A stretch of DNA of 64,000 nucleotides from Streptomyces sp. Z26. GTDB lineage: Bacteria > Actinomycetota > Actinomycetes > Streptomycetales > Streptomycetaceae. The position numbers and the translations under genes were made by a program. The DNA is taken from assembly GCF_003665095.1 (NCBI RefSeq), contig NZ_RCHV01000002.1, positions 682,001-746,000 on the forward strand, read 5' to 3'. Below, one piece after another: positions 35,271-45,039 of the stretch (within the stretch, counting starts at the first letter, position 1; every line of letters begins with the position of its first letter). Below the pieces are notes generated by a model, which saw only the letters and a list, made by a program, of their open reading frames with translations, was not told the DNA's origin and did no database searches.

Positions 35271-36392
35271 TCACGGCGCGCGGAAACCGATCGTCGGGGT
35301 GGCCCGGCGCAGGGCCCCCTCGTGGGCGCCCGTGGGCAGCAGGTCCGCCAGGAAGGCGTAGCGGCGCATCACGTCCTCGCTCTGGCCGCCGCACCGCCGC
35401 GCGTACTGCCACCACGCCGCCACCTCGCGCCAGCCCGGCGCGGACAGCGAACCGCCGAAGTGCTGCACGGACAGCCCGGCGGTGAGGTTCGCGAACGCGA
35501 GCCGGTCCGCGAGCGGCCAGCCCGCCAGCGTGCCCGTCGTGAACCCGGCCATGAACACGTCGCCCGCCCCCGTCGGGTCGAGCGCCTCCACCCGCAGCGA
35601 CGGCACGTCCGCCGTCTCACCCGTCACCCCGTCCACGGCGATCGCGCCGCCGGACCCCTTGGTGACCACGGCGATCGGCACCAGCTCGGCCAGCGCGCGT
35701 ACGGCGGCCTCGGGGCTGTCCGTACGGGTGTAGTGCATCGCCTCGGTGGCGTTGGGCAGGAACGCGTGGCAGAACGACAGGTCGGCGAGGGTGTCCGGGT
35801 CCCAGGCGCCGGTCTCGTCCCAGCCGACGTCCGCGAGGATCATGCTGCCCTCGGCGTGCGCCTGCCGCACCCAGTCCGCGAACCGGCCCGGCTCCAGCGA
35901 CGTCACACAGGCCCGCGAACGGGGCCGGGCCGCCGCGCTGACGCACGGCTTGGGGGCGGCGTGACCGTGGGAGACCATGGTGCGCTCCCCCTCGTACGCC
36001 ATGGACACGGTCACCGGCGAGTGCCAGCCGGACGCGCGGTGGGAGGGGGCGAGGTCGATGCCCTCGTTGTCGGAGAGGCTCTCCCAGCAGTAGTCGCCGT
36101 ACACGTCGTCGCCGAAGGCCGCCGCCAGCGACGTGCGCAGGCCGAGGCGGCGCAGGGCGGTGGCCATGTTGGCGACGCCGCCGGGGCTGGAGCCCATACC
36201 GGTCGACCAGGACTCGGTGCCGCGTACGGGGGCGTGGTCGAGCCCGGTGAAGATGATGTCGAGGAAGACGGTGCCGGTGAGGAAGACGTCCACGTCCGGG
36301 GCGTCGTCGCCGCGTACGTCCGCCAGCGGGTCCATCGGCGCGGGCGCCGGGACCGGCGAGGGTCCGCCCTGGCCGCGTGCCGTGTCGCTCAA
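35271..36392 (-). CDS. PfkB-family carbohydrate kinase
   Basis: About 373 residues from a TTG with GGGAGCGAGAGGG upstream; an ATG at 36335 is an alternative. The ribokinase fold is shown by GSSPGGVANMATALRRLGL, an AAFGDDVYGDY strand and the ATP/catalytic signature LDPTGAGDVFMAGFTTGTLA with its general-base Asp. Such kinases phosphorylate a free sugar or nucleoside at the primary hydroxyl. First gene of a four-gene unit with the CUT1 importer and divergent from the DeoR/GH4 pair. ADP-forming sugar phosphorylation after uptake is the likely role. Confidence 0.9.
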   Translation of the reverse strand: MSDTARGQGGPSPVPAPAPMDPLADVRGDDAPDVDVFLTGTVFLDIIFTGLDHAPVRGTESWSTGMGSSPGGVANMATALRRLGLRTSLAAAFGDDVYGDYCWESLSDNEGIDLAPSHRASGWHSPVTVSMAYEGERTMVSHGHAAPKPCVSAAARPRSRACVTSLEPGRFADWVRQAHAEGSMILADVGWDETGAWDPDTLADLSFCHAFLPNATEAMHYTRTDSPEAAVRALAELVPIAVVTKGSGGAIAVDGVTGETADVPSLRVEALDPTGAGDVFMAGFTTGTLAGWPLADRLAFANLTAGLSVQHFGGSLSAPGWREVAAWWQYARRCGGQSEDVMRRYAFLADLLPTGAHEGALRRATPTIGFRAP

Positions 36393-36784
36393 CCCTCTCG
36401 CTCCCTTTCGCTCACCGCCGCCCGCCCGGGCGGCGGTTCCGTGCCCGTACGGGACGTGTCGTCGTACGCGTGGCCCTACGTGTGGCCTGACGCGTGGCCG
36501 TACGTGTGCGTCGTGCGCGCGCGTCCTCCGCGTGGCCGGATGCCGTGACGGTACGCGCACCGCGCCCGTCCCGGACACCCTCGCGGGGCGCGCACGGACT
36601 CGTGCCGCGTACGTCGTACCCACGCGGCCCGGCCCCGGGCCCGTCGGGGGCCCGGACTCGGGGTGGCCGCGCGGGGCGCGGGCCGGTCGCCTCGCCGTGC
36701 CCGACACCTTGCAGGTCACCGGCCCAGAATGCAATACCTCGGTCATACTCGCGCAAGGTCGCTCACTCGCGGTACATTCCCGCC
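36393..36784. other. divergent regulatory region between the PfkB and DeoR genes
   Basis: About 390 bp with no gene. It carries the 12-bp repeat array at 36465-36512 and, nearer DeoR, an AT-richer stretch (36721-36790) that probably holds the DeoR promoter. DeoR-type regulators usually bind such a spacer to control both directions. Confidence 0.5.
36465..36512. repeat. four 12-bp direct repeats (TACGyGTGGCCn)
   Basis: TACGCGTGGCCC, TACGTGTGGCCT, GACGCGTGGCCG and TACGTGTGCGTC follow one another without gaps. The array starts 73 bp upstream of the PfkB start. Regular spacing near one helical turn suits cooperative regulator binding, though slippage alone could make it. Confidence 0.6.
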
Positions 36785-37537
36785 ATGCTCCGCGAGACCC
36801 GGCACGAACACCTGCTGCGCATCCTGCGCGAGGAGGGCGTCCTCCCGGTCACCGAGATCGCCCGGCGGCTCCGCATCAGCGAGGCGACGGCACGCCGGGA
36901 CGTCGCGGACCTCGGGGACGCGGGGCGGCTGCACCGGGTGTACGGGGGCGCGGTCGCGCGCGACTCCGCCGAACGCCCCTTCGCGGAGGAGGAGGTCGAC
37001 GACCTCGCCGCGAAGAACGCCGTGGCCGAGCACGCCTCCCGTACCGTCCAGGACGGCGACGTGGTGCTGCTCGACATCGGCACCACCACCCTCCAGCTGG
37101 CCCGGCGGCTCCACCACCGCGCGATCACCGTCGTCACCAGCAACCTCGCCGTGTACGAGGAGCTGCGCGGCGACCCCGAGGTGACGCTGATCCTGCTGGG
37201 CGGGCAGGTACGGCCCAACTACCGTTCCCTCGTGGGCTTCCTGACCGAGTCGAGCCTGCACCAGCTGCACGTCGACCGGCTGTTCCTCGGCACCAGCGGG
37301 GTGCTCCCCGACGGGCGGGTGCTGGACACCACCGACATCGAGGTGCCCGTGAAACGCGCCATGCTGAGATCCGCCCGCCGGGTCGTACTCCTCGCCACCG
37401 CCCGGAAGTTCCCCGGCACGGGCAGCGCCCGGGTGTGCGAGGCGCCCGACATCCACACGCTCGTCACCGGCCGGACGTCCGATCCGGCCACCCTCGCCGT
37501 CTTCCGCGAGGCCGAAGTGGAGGTAGTCCAGGTATGA
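36785..37537 (+). CDS. DeoR/GlpR-family transcriptional regulator
   Basis: 250 residues. The N-terminal helix-turn-helix (LLRILREEGVLPVTEIARRL, RISEATARRDVADL) ends in the family hallmark LHRVYGGAV. The DeoR effector domain has VLLDIGTTTLQLARRL (sugar-phosphate loop), VVTSNLAVYEEL and LGGQVRPNYRSLVG. Members respond to phosphorylated sugars, fitting the divergent kinase. Its stop overlaps the GH4 start (ATGA), so both are co-translated. Confidence 0.93.
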   Translation: MLRETRHEHLLRILREEGVLPVTEIARRLRISEATARRDVADLGDAGRLHRVYGGAVARDSAERPFAEEEVDDLAAKNAVAEHASRTVQDGDVVLLDIGTTTLQLARRLHHRAITVVTSNLAVYEELRGDPEVTLILLGGQVRPNYRSLVGFLTESSLHQLHVDRLFLGTSGVLPDGRVLDTTDIEVPVKRAMLRSARRVVLLATARKFPGTGSARVCEAPDIHTLVTGRTSDPATLAVFREAEVEVVQV

Positions 37538-38925
37538 GGCTCACTGTGCTGGGCGGCGGCGGCTTCCGGGTGCCGCTGGTCCACCAGGCCCTGCTCGACG
37601 ACGCCGGGGACCCGGCGGGCCGGTGCACCGAACTCGTCCTGTACGACACCGACCGGCGCCGCCTCGACGCCATCGGCGCCGTACTCGCCCGGCAGGCCGA
37701 ACGGCACCGCGAACGCCCCGACGCGCCGGGCCCGGCCCCCGCCGTACGCGCCACCACCGACCTCGACGACGCCCTGCGCGGCGCCGACTTCGTGTTCTCC
37801 GCGATCCGCGTCGGCGGCCTCGCGGGCCGCGTCGGAGACGAACGCGTGCCGCTCGCGGAGGGCGTCCTCGGGCAGGAGACGGTGGGCGCGGGCGGCGTGC
37901 TGTACGGGCTGCGGACGCTGCCGGTGGCCGTACGGATCGCGGAGCGGATCGCGGACGTCGCGCCCGACGCGTGGGTCATCAACTTCACCAACCCGGCGGG
38001 CATGGTCACCGAGGCCATGTGCCGCGTCTTCCGCGAACGCGGCCTGGGCGACCGGGTGATCGGCATCTGCGACTCCCCCGTCGGCCTGTGCCGCCGCGCC
38101 GCCCGCGCCCTCGGAGCCGACCCGGACCGCGCGGGCTACGACTACGTGGGCATCAACCACCTCGGCTGGCTCCGCCGCGTCGTCGTCGACGGCGACGACC
38201 GGCTGCCGGGGCTGCTCGCGGACCCGGTGGCGCTGGGCACGTTCGAGGAGGGGAAGCTGTTCGGCGCGGACTGGCTGCGCGCGCTCGGCGCCCTGCCCAA
38301 CGAATACCTGCACTACTACTACTTCAACCGCGAGGCCGTCGCCTCCCTCCGCGGCGCCGACGCCACCCGCGGCGAGTTCCTGCACGCGCAGCAGTCCCGC
38401 TTCTACGAGGGGCTGACCGACCGGCTCGACGGCGGCGGCAGCGGTACGGAGGACGGCGCGGGGGACGCGTACGACGCCTGGGAGCGCAACCGGCGGGAGC
38501 GCGAGGAGACGTACATGGCGGAGAGCCGGGAGTCGACCGGCGGCTGGCAGCGCGACAGCTGCGACCTCGAAGGCGGCGGCTACGACCGGGTGGCGCTCGC
38601 CCTGATGCGCGCCGTCGCCCGCAACGAGCGCACGACCCTCATCCTCAACGTGCCCAACCGCGGCGCCGTCCCCGGCGTCGACCACGACGCCGTCGTCGAG
38701 GTGCCCTGCCTGGTCGACGCCTCGGGCGCCCGCCCGCTGTCGACCGGCGCGGTCGCACCCGACCAACTCGGCCTGATGCTCACCCTCAAGGGCGTCGAAC
38801 GCGCCGCCATCGAAGCCGCCGCCACCGGCTCCCGCGACGCCGCGCTCCGCGCGCTGGCGCTGCACCCACTGGTGGACTCCGTACGGGTCGCGGACCGCAT
38901 CCTGTCCACGGCGGGCGGGTTCTGA
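37534..38925 (+). CDS. glycoside hydrolase family 4 (6-phospho-glycosidase type)
   Basis: 463 residues. Family 4 hallmarks are all visible: N-terminal NAD-binding LTVLGGGGFRVPLVHQALL, NFTNPAGMVTEAM, the metal-binding Cys in GICDSPVGLCRR, GINHLGWLRR and the EYLHYYYFNREA block. These enzymes cleave alpha- or beta-glycosides by an NAD- and Mn-dependent oxidation-elimination route and many act on 6-phospho substrates. Coupled to the DeoR gene and facing a PfkB kinase and a sugar importer, it probably completes a disaccharide or glycoside pathway. Confidence 0.92.
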   Translation: MRLTVLGGGGFRVPLVHQALLDDAGDPAGRCTELVLYDTDRRRLDAIGAVLARQAERHRERPDAPGPAPAVRATTDLDDALRGADFVFSAIRVGGLAGRVGDERVPLAEGVLGQETVGAGGVLYGLRTLPVAVRIAERIADVAPDAWVINFTNPAGMVTEAMCRVFRERGLGDRVIGICDSPVGLCRRAARALGADPDRAGYDYVGINHLGWLRRVVVDGDDRLPGLLADPVALGTFEEGKLFGADWLRALGALPNEYLHYYYFNREAVASLRGADATRGEFLHAQQSRFYEGLTDRLDGGGSGTEDGAGDAYDAWERNRREREETYMAESRESTGGWQRDSCDLEGGGYDRVALALMRAVARNERTTLILNVPNRGAVPGVDHDAVVEVPCLVDASGARPLSTGAVAPDQLGLMLTLKGVERAAIEAAATGSRDAALRALALHPLVDSVRVADRILSTAGGF

Positions 38926-38942
38926 CGTACGGGGCACGCGTA

Positions 38943-38970
38943 CGGGCCGGGGTCACGCGACCCCGGCCCG
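38943..38970 (+). terminator. hairpin after the GH4 gene
   Basis: CGGGCCGGGGTC and its perfect complement separated by ACGC, 17 bp after the stop. 12-bp GC-rich stem. Confidence 0.7.
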
Positions 38971-39036
38971 CCCCAGCTTCGACCCGGCGGGGGCGTACCG
39001 GTGACACGGGCACAACTCCCCACGTACGGTGAGCAC

Positions 39037-39399
39037 ATGGACACGGAGACGGCAGTGGCCCTCGTATCCGTCGCGGCGGGCAGCGTCGCGACCGCCGCCG
39101 GGCAGAGCGCCTGGACCTCCCTGACGTCACTGGTCCGCCGCGCCCTCGGCCGCACGGCCGAACCGGCGACGCCGGAGGACGCGGAGGCCGTACGGGTCCT
39201 GGAGGGCCGCATCCTCCAACACGCCGCGACGGACCCGGAGTTCGCCCGCGAGCTGCACGCGTGGGCGGACACGCACCGCGCCCTGCTCCCGGAGACCGGC
39301 ACGGTCCACCACACGGTCAACACGATCACGGGCGACGCCCGCATCCAGGGCCCTGTCATCCAGGCCCGAGACGTGCACGGGGGCATCTCGTTCGACTGA
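39037..39399 (+). CDS. small protein with C-terminal RHIM/BASS-like amyloid motif
   Basis: 120 residues from the ATG at 39037. The first ~40 residues are a hydrophobic helical segment (TAVALVSVAAGSVATAAGQS, then WTSLTSLVRRALG), followed by a helical middle. The last 25 residues read NTITGDARIQGPVIQARDVHGG, close to the N-x-I-G...G-x-V-x-Q-A-x-x-I-x-G-G pattern of bacterial amyloid signalling motifs related to RHIM. Such motifs nucleate assembly of NLR-type or other defence receptors with helical effector domains. No receptor gene is adjacent, so the partner would be elsewhere. Family assignment is by eye. Confidence 0.7.
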   Translation: MDTETAVALVSVAAGSVATAAGQSAWTSLTSLVRRALGRTAEPATPEDAEAVRVLEGRILQHAATDPEFARELHAWADTHRALLPETGTVHHTVNTITGDARIQGPVIQARDVHGGISFD

Positions 39400-39513
39400 C
39401 ACGCGGGCCCCTCCCCCGGGTTTCCGCCCCCGTGGGCGGGTCACCCGGGTCGGGCGGTGGCGGCGCGGGGGTGTCGGGTCGCCGACGCGAGCCGTCGAGA
39501 GGAGCGCGCGCCC

Positions 39514-41325
39514 ATGTCCGAGAAGGTCGCCGACCACGTACTGGCCCGGCTGCGGGAGTGGGGTGTCGAGTACGTCCACGGCTACCCCGGTGACGGCATC
39601 AACGGGCTGCTGGCCGCCTGGGAGCGGGCCGGGGACCGGCCGCGGTTCGTGCAGGCGCGGCACGAGGAGACGGCCGCGCTGGAGGCCGTCGGGTACGCCA
39701 AGTTCAGCGGGCGTCCCGGCGTCTGCGTCGCGACGTCCGGGCCGGGCGCCATCCACCTGCTGAACGGGCTGTACGACGCGAAGCTCGACCACGTGCCGGT
39801 GGTGGCGTTGATCGGGCAGACCGCGCGGTCCGCGATGGGCGGCTCGTTCCAGCAGGAGGTGGACCTGCACAGCCTGTTCAAGGACGTCGCCTCCGACTTC
39901 CTGGCCACCGTGAACGTGCCGCAGCAGCTCCCCAACGTGCTCGACCGCGCCTTCCGTACCGCCTGCGCCCGCCGCGCGCCCACCGCCGTGATCATCCCGG
40001 GGGACGTGCAGGACCTGCCGTACGAGGCGCCGGGGCACGCGCACGGCATGGTCCCCTCCAGCCTGGGCTGGAGCCCGGCGGCGGCCGTGCCGTCGGAGGA
40101 GGCGCTGGAGCGGGCGGCCGAGGTGCTCAACTCGGGTACGAAGGTGGCCATGCTCGTCGGGCAGGGCGCCGCGGGCGCGGCCGCGGAGGTGCGGGAGACC
40201 GCGGAGCGGCTGCGTGCCGGGGTGGCGAAGGCGCTGCTCGGCAAGGACGTGCTGCCGGACACGCTGCCGTACGTCACCGGGTCGATCGCGCTGCTGGGCA
40301 CCCGGCCCTCGTACGAGCTGATGCGGGACTGCGACACGCTGCTCACGGTCGGTTCCAGCATGCCGTACAGCGAGTTCCTGCCCGAGCCGGGGAAGGCGCG
40401 CGGTGTGCAGCTCGACGCCGACCCGCACATGGCGGGCATGCGCTACCCGTACGAGGTGAACCTCACCGGCGACGCGCGGGCCACCCTGCGGCGTCTGCTG
40501 CCGCTGCTGGAGCCGAACGAGGAGGGCGCCGAGTGGCTGGGCGCCGTCGAGTCCTCCGTGGACCGGTGGTGGGAGATGCTGTCGCGGCGGGCGCGGGTGG
40601 CGGCGGACCCGGTGAACCCGGAGTACGTGGCGCACTGCCTGGACCCGCTGCTGCCCGACGACGCGATCGTGACGGCGGACTCCGGTTCCGTCGCGAACTG
40701 GTACGCGCGCCACCTGCGGACGCGCGGCAGCATGCGCGGTTCGCTGTCGGGCACGCTGGCGACGATGGGTTCGGCGGTGCCGTACGCGATCGGCGCGAAG
40801 TTCGCGCACCCGGACCGGCCGGTGATCGCGCTCGTCGGGGACGGCGCGATGCAGATGAACGGGCTGGCGGAGCTGATCACCGCCGCGAAGTACCGGCACG
40901 AGTGGGCCGATCCGCGGCTCGTCGTGGCCGCGTGGAACAACCGCGACCTCAACCAGGTCACGTGGGAGATGCGCGCCATGGGCGGCTCGCCGCAGTTCGT
41001 ACCGTCGCAGGGGCTGCCGGACGTGCCGTACGCCGCCTTCGCGGAGTCCCTCGGGCTGGCGGGCCGACGGGTGACGGACCCGGCCGAGGTGACGGACGCG
41101 TGGCGGTGGGCGCTGGACGCCGACGGGCCGGTGGTCCTGGACTTCGTCACCGACCCCTCCGTGCCGCCCATCCCGCCGCACGCCAGCTGGGAGCAGCTGG
41201 AAGCGACGGCGAAGTCCCTGCTCAAGGGCGACACGGCGCGGGGTCACGTGATGAAGCAGGGCTTCAAGGCGAAGGTGCAGGAGTTCCTGCCGGGGCGCGG
41301 GGAGAAGCCGCACGACGAGGGGTGA
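39514..41325 (+). CDS. poxB: TPP-dependent pyruvate oxidase/dehydrogenase (PoxB-like)
   Basis: 603 residues. The N-terminal TPP domain shows YVHGYPGDGINGLLAAWER and the activating Glu in RHEETAALEAVGYAKF. The C-terminal cofactor motif runs GDGAMQMNGLAELI to VVAAWNN, with the GDG...NN spacing of TPP enzymes. Length is a little above E. coli PoxB (572). The likely reaction is oxidative decarboxylation of pyruvate to acetate plus CO2 with flavin/quinone. It shares its neighbourhood with a phosphoketolase, another TPP route to acetyl units. Confidence 0.85.
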   Translation: MSEKVADHVLARLREWGVEYVHGYPGDGINGLLAAWERAGDRPRFVQARHEETAALEAVGYAKFSGRPGVCVATSGPGAIHLLNGLYDAKLDHVPVVALIGQTARSAMGGSFQQEVDLHSLFKDVASDFLATVNVPQQLPNVLDRAFRTACARRAPTAVIIPGDVQDLPYEAPGHAHGMVPSSLGWSPAAAVPSEEALERAAEVLNSGTKVAMLVGQGAAGAAAEVRETAERLRAGVAKALLGKDVLPDTLPYVTGSIALLGTRPSYELMRDCDTLLTVGSSMPYSEFLPEPGKARGVQLDADPHMAGMRYPYEVNLTGDARATLRRLLPLLEPNEEGAEWLGAVESSVDRWWEMLSRRARVAADPVNPEYVAHCLDPLLPDDAIVTADSGSVANWYARHLRTRGSMRGSLSGTLATMGSAVPYAIGAKFAHPDRPVIALVGDGAMQMNGLAELITAAKYRHEWADPRLVVAAWNNRDLNQVTWEMRAMGGSPQFVPSQGLPDVPYAAFAESLGLAGRRVTDPAEVTDAWRWALDADGPVVLDFVTDPSVPPIPPHASWEQLEATAKSLLKGDTARGHVMKQGFKAKVQEFLPGRGEKPHDEG

Positions 41326-41398
41326 CGGACGCGCGCCGTACGGTCGCCCCCGGCCGTACGGCCGCCCGCGCGATCCGGCCGGGGCCACGGGGTACGGG

Positions 41399-42175
41399 CT
41401 ACGGGGAGGCCGTGGCCGCGGGAAGGTCCTCGGGCGGGATGTCCTCGGGCGCGACGCGCTTCTCGACGACCATCTCCGAGACCTTCCGCAGCTTGACGTT
41501 CAGGTGCTGGGACGCCTGGACCAGCATCTGGAACGCCTGCGGCGACGTCACCTCGTAGCGTTCCATCAGCAGCCCGGTCGCCTCGCCGATGACCTGGCGG
41601 CTCTCCATCGCCGTGGTCAGCGAGTCCACGACGGCGGCGTGGGACATGGCGAGCGCGGCGTGCGCGCTGTAGATGGCGGCGGACTGGACGGAGAAGTCGT
41701 CGAACGCCTCGGCGCTCTCGGCGTAGAGGTTGAGGGCGCCCAGTGTGCCGCGCTCGCTCCGGAGCTGGCAGGTGAGCATGGAGCGGATGCCCATCCGCCG
41801 GGCGCGGGCCGAGAAGCGCGGCCAGCGCTGGTCCGTCGCCATGTCGGGGACGACGAGGATCGGCTCCTCGGTCCCGCTGTCCAGGCTCGGGCCCTGGTTC
41901 TCCTCGACCTGCGCGCGGTCCAGCTGCTGGACCAGCGGGTCGGTGTACGCGGGGCTCTCCAGCCGCTTCCCGCGCCGCTGCACGGTCACTCCCGCGTGGT
42001 CGCCGCCGGGTACGACGACGGCGGCCAGGTCGACCACCTGCTGGAGCGTCTGCTCCTTCGTCGGTTCTCGGCTGAGTCTTCGCGCCAGCGACGCGAAGAG
42101 CGCCGCCAGATCGATCGCAGCGTGCTGCGTCACCGCCACCCACCCATTCTTCCGGTTTCTCCCCCGCCCGCTCAT
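41399..42175 (-). CDS. GAF and ANTAR domain protein
   Basis: 258 residues. A GAF sensor occupies residues ~25-170 (TLQQVVDLAAVVVPGGDHAG, MLTCQLRSERGTLGALNLYA). The C-terminal ANTAR RNA-binding domain is at ~185-240 (AMESRQVIGEATGLLMERYE, then SPQAFQMLVQASQHLN). These cytoplasmic proteins bind dual-hairpin leaders and cause antitermination. The final ~20 residues are Pro/Glu rich. The start could be the GTG 13 codons in. Convergent with poxB; target RNA unknown. Confidence 0.9.
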   Translation of the reverse strand: MSGRGRNRKNGWVAVTQHAAIDLAALFASLARRLSREPTKEQTLQQVVDLAAVVVPGGDHAGVTVQRRGKRLESPAYTDPLVQQLDRAQVEENQGPSLDSGTEEPILVVPDMATDQRWPRFSARARRMGIRSMLTCQLRSERGTLGALNLYAESAEAFDDFSVQSAAIYSAHAALAMSHAAVVDSLTTAMESRQVIGEATGLLMERYEVTSPQAFQMLVQASQHLNVKLRKVSEMVVEKRVAPEDIPPEDLPAATASP

Positions 42176-42277
42176 CGTACTGGCGGCCGGAGGCGACCCC
42201 GCCCCGCCACCGGGAACGGCCCCGGAACGGCCCCGGGCACGGTCGGCGGGTACGGCCCGTGGGCACCGGCGGCGGCG

Positions 42278-42484
42278 CTACCAGGTGGTCCGGTCCCCGC
42301 CGCGCCACTCGACGGTCTCCGGGTCGTCGAGCCGCAGCTCGTCCTCGGGGATGCCGGCCCGGCGCAGGAACTCGTAGACGTCCCCCAGCCCGTACGCCAG
42401 GCCGAGGATGTTCCCGTGGGCCGTGACGCGGCGCCCGCCGCTCGGGGAGGGCGGGTGCACCACGATCGGGGGTCGTGCGGCCAT
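42278..42484 (-). CDS. small conserved-looking hypothetical protein
   Basis: 68 residues. A proline-rich N-terminus (MAARPPIVVHPPSPSGGRRV) precedes a compact helical part (ILGLAYGLGDVYEFLRRAGI, then DELRLDDPETVEWRGG). The latter resembles small actinobacterial proteins of unknown function. It lies 71 bp behind the phosphoketolase gene on the same strand and could be co-transcribed. Real codon bias (third-position G/C) supports coding. Confidence 0.65.
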   Translation of the reverse strand: MAARPPIVVHPPSPSGGRRVTAHGNILGLAYGLGDVYEFLRRAGIPEDELRLDDPETVEWRGGDRTTW

Positions 42485-42555
42485 GCCTCCAGGCTGCGCC
42501 CGGCGGGCGCCGCGCGCACCCCGGGCGCCCGGTGCGGGGCGCCCGCCGGTACGCG

Positions 42556-45039
42556 TCACGCCGCGCCGTCCGACGCCGTGTCCGCGCCGTCGCCGCCCGG
42601 CGGCGTCCAGCGCCAGTCGGTGACCTCCGGCAGGTCGTCGCCGTGGGCGCGGACCCAGTCGTGGTGCCGCAGCCGTACGTCCTCCATGCGCTGCCGTACG
42701 GCGCCCGCCCGTACGGCGAGCCCCGGCACCCGGTCGACGACGTCCATGACGAGCCGGTAGCGGTCGAGGTCGTTGCGCACCAGCATGTCGAACGGCGTGG
42801 TGGTGGTGCCGTACTCCTTGTAGCCGCGCACGTGCAGCTTCGCGTGGCCGGTACGGCGGTAGGCGAGGCGGTGGATCAGCCACGGGTAGCCGTGGTAGGC
42901 GAAGATCACCGGGCGGTCCGCGGTGAACAGCGCGTCGTACTCGGCGTCCGGCATGCCGTCCGGGTGCTCCTCGCGAGGCTGGAGCCGGGAGAGGTCGACG
43001 ACGTTCACGACCCGTACGGACAGCTCCGGAAGGTGCTCCCGCAGCAGCGTCACCGCCGCCAGCACCTCCCGCGTGGGCACGTCGCCCGCGGCGGCGAGTA
43101 CCACGTCGGGTTCGCCGGTGCCGTCCTCGGTGCCCGCCCACTCCCAGATGCCCGCGCCGCGCGCGCAGTGCGCGCGGGCCTGTTCCAGGGTGAGCCAGTC
43201 GAAGCAGGGCTGCTTGCCGGCGACGACGACGTTGACCCGGTCGCGGCTGCGCAGCACCCGGTCGGCCACGCACAGCAGGGAGTTGGCGTCCGGCGGCAGG
43301 TAGACCCGTACGACCTCGGGGGCCTTGTTCAGCACGTGGTCGACGAAACCGGGGTCCTGGTGCGAGAAGCCGTTGTGGTCCTGGCGCCAGACGTGGGACG
43401 TGAGCAGGTAGTTGAGGGAGGCGACTGGGCGGCGCCAGGGCAGTTCGCGGGTCACGCGCAACCACTTGACGTGCTGGTTGACCATGGAGTCGACGATGTG
43501 GGCGAACGCCTCGTAGCAGGAGAAGAGGCCGTGCCTGCCGGTGAGCAGGTAGCCCTCCAGCCAGCCCTGGCAGGTGTGTTCGGACAGCGTCTCCATGACG
43601 CGGCCGTGCCGGTCGAGGTGCTCGTCGGTGTCCAGCAGCCGGTCCTGCCACGCCTTGCCGCTCGCCTCGTAGACGGCGTCGAGCCGGTTGGACTCGGTCT
43701 CGTCCGGGCCGACGACGCGGAAGTCGCGGCGTTCGGCGGTGTCGGCCATCAGTCGGGCCAGCAGCGCGCCGAGTGCGCGGGTCGGCTCGTGCGAGGTGGC
43801 GCCGGGCCGTACGGGGTCCACCTCGGCGGCGTACGGCTCCAGCGGCGGCAGCGGCAGCTCCCGCAGCAGCAGGCCGCCGTTGGCGTGCGGGTTGGCGCCG
43901 AGGCGGCGGGGGCCGCGCGGCACCTGCGCGAGGACCTGGGGGCGGGGCGCGCCGTCCGGGCCGAACAGTTCGTCGGGGCGGTACGAACGCATCCACTCGG
44001 CCAACTGCCGCAGGTGGTCCGGGTTCTCGCGGACGCCGGGCAGCGGCACCTGGTGCGCGCGCCAGGTGTTCTCGACGGGCTGGCCGTCGACCTCGCGGGG
44101 GCCGGTCCAGCCCTTCGGGGTGCGCAGCACGATCATCGGCCAGCGGGGGCGGTGGGGGCCGTCCGCCGCGCGGTCCCTCGTACGGGCCGCGCGGTGGATC
44201 GCCTCGATCCGGTCGAGCGCCACGTCGAGGGCGGCGGCGAGCGCGCGGTGCACCGCCGCCGGGTCGTCGCCCGCGACGGTGAGGGGCTCGTGGCCGCAGC
44301 CGCGCAGGTACGCGTCCAGCTCGTCGTCGGGGAGGCGGGCGAGGACGGTGGGGTTGGCGATCTTGTAGCCGTTGAGGTGCAGTACGGGGAGGACGGCGCC
44401 GTCGTGGACGGGGTCGAGGAACTTGTTCGCGTGCCACGACCCGGCCAGCGGGCCCGTCTCGGCCTCGCCGTCGCCGATGACGCAGACGGCCAGCAGGTCG
44501 GGGTTGTCGAAGGCGGCGCCGTAGGCGTGCGACAGCGAGTAGCCCAGCTCGCCGCCCTCGTGGATCGAGCCCGGCGTCTCGGGCGCGACGTGGCTGGGCA
44601 CGCCGCCGGGGAACGAGAACTGCCGGAACAGCCGCGCCATGCCCGCCTCGTCGCGGCCCACGTCCGGGTACGTCTCGCCGTAGCTGCCGTCGAGCCAGGA
44701 GTTGGCGAGGACGGCGGGGCCGCCGTGGCCGGGGCCCCAGACGCAGACGGTGTCCAGGTCACGCGCCTTGATCACCCTGTTGAGATGGGTGTGCACGACG
44801 TTCAGGCCGGGCGAGGTGCCCCAGTGACCGAGCAGGCGCGGCTTGATGTGCTCGGGGCGCAGGGGCTCGGTCAGGAGGGGGTTGGCGAGGAGGTAGATCT
44901 GGCCGACGGAGAGGTAGTTGGCCGCCCGCCAGTGCGCGTCGAGCGCGGCCAGCTCGCCGTCGCCGAGCGGGGCGGGGGCGGCGGGCGCGGCGGCCTCGGG
45001 GGTGGTGTCGGGCTCGGGAGTGGCGGGCGTGTCACGCAT
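42556..45039 (-). CDS. xfp: xylulose-5-phosphate/fructose-6-phosphate phosphoketolase
   Basis: 827 residues, normal for the family. After an Ala/Pro-rich 28-residue leader come [39 protein letters not shown], and the phosphoketolase signatures [20 protein letters not shown] and [20 protein letters not shown], which includes the TPP-binding GDGEAETG. The enzyme splits xylulose-5-P or fructose-6-P with phosphate into acetyl-P plus glyceraldehyde-3-P or erythrose-4-P in the cytoplasm. It is followed by the gas vesicle operon upstream on the same strand, but 190 bp separate them. Confidence 0.96.
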   Translation of the reverse strand: MRDTPATPEPDTTPEAAAPAAPAPLGDGELAALDAHWRAANYLSVGQIYLLANPLLTEPLRPEHIKPRLLGHWGTSPGLNVVHTHLNRVIKARDLDTVCVWGPGHGGPAVLANSWLDGSYGETYPDVGRDEAGMARLFRQFSFPGGVPSHVAPETPGSIHEGGELGYSLSHAYGAAFDNPDLLAVCVIGDGEAETGPLAGSWHANKFLDPVHDGAVLPVLHLNGYKIANPTVLARLPDDELDAYLRGCGHEPLTVAGDDPAAVHRALAAALDVALDRIEAIHRAARTRDRAADGPHRPRWPMIVLRTPKGWTGPREVDGQPVENTWRAHQVPLPGVRENPDHLRQLAEWMRSYRPDELFGPDGAPRPQVLAQVPRGPRRLGANPHANGGLLLRELPLPPLEPYAAEVDPVRPGATSHEPTRALGALLARLMADTAERRDFRVVGPDETESNRLDAVYEASGKAWQDRLLDTDEHLDRHGRVMETLSEHTCQGWLEGYLLTGRHGLFSCYEAFAHIVDSMVNQHVKWLRVTRELPWRRPVASLNYLLTSHVWRQDHNGFSHQDPGFVDHVLNKAPEVVRVYLPPDANSLLCVADRVLRSRDRVNVVVAGKQPCFDWLTLEQARAHCARGAGIWEWAGTEDGTGEPDVVLAAAGDVPTREVLAAVTLLREHLPELSVRVVNVVDLSRLQPREEHPDGMPDAEYDALFTADRPVIFAYHGYPWLIHRLAYRRTGHAKLHVRGYKEYGTTTTPFDMLVRNDLDRYRLVMDVVDRVPGLAVRAGAVRQRMEDVRLRHHDWVRAHGDDLPEVTDWRWTPPGGDGADTASDGAA

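Noticed and set aside
41351..41364. CGGCCGTACGGCCG perfect palindrome between poxB and the ANTAR gene
   Set aside because: GTAC-centred palindromes are very common in this GC-rich DNA, it has no loop, and no T-run follows, so neither terminator nor operator is supported.
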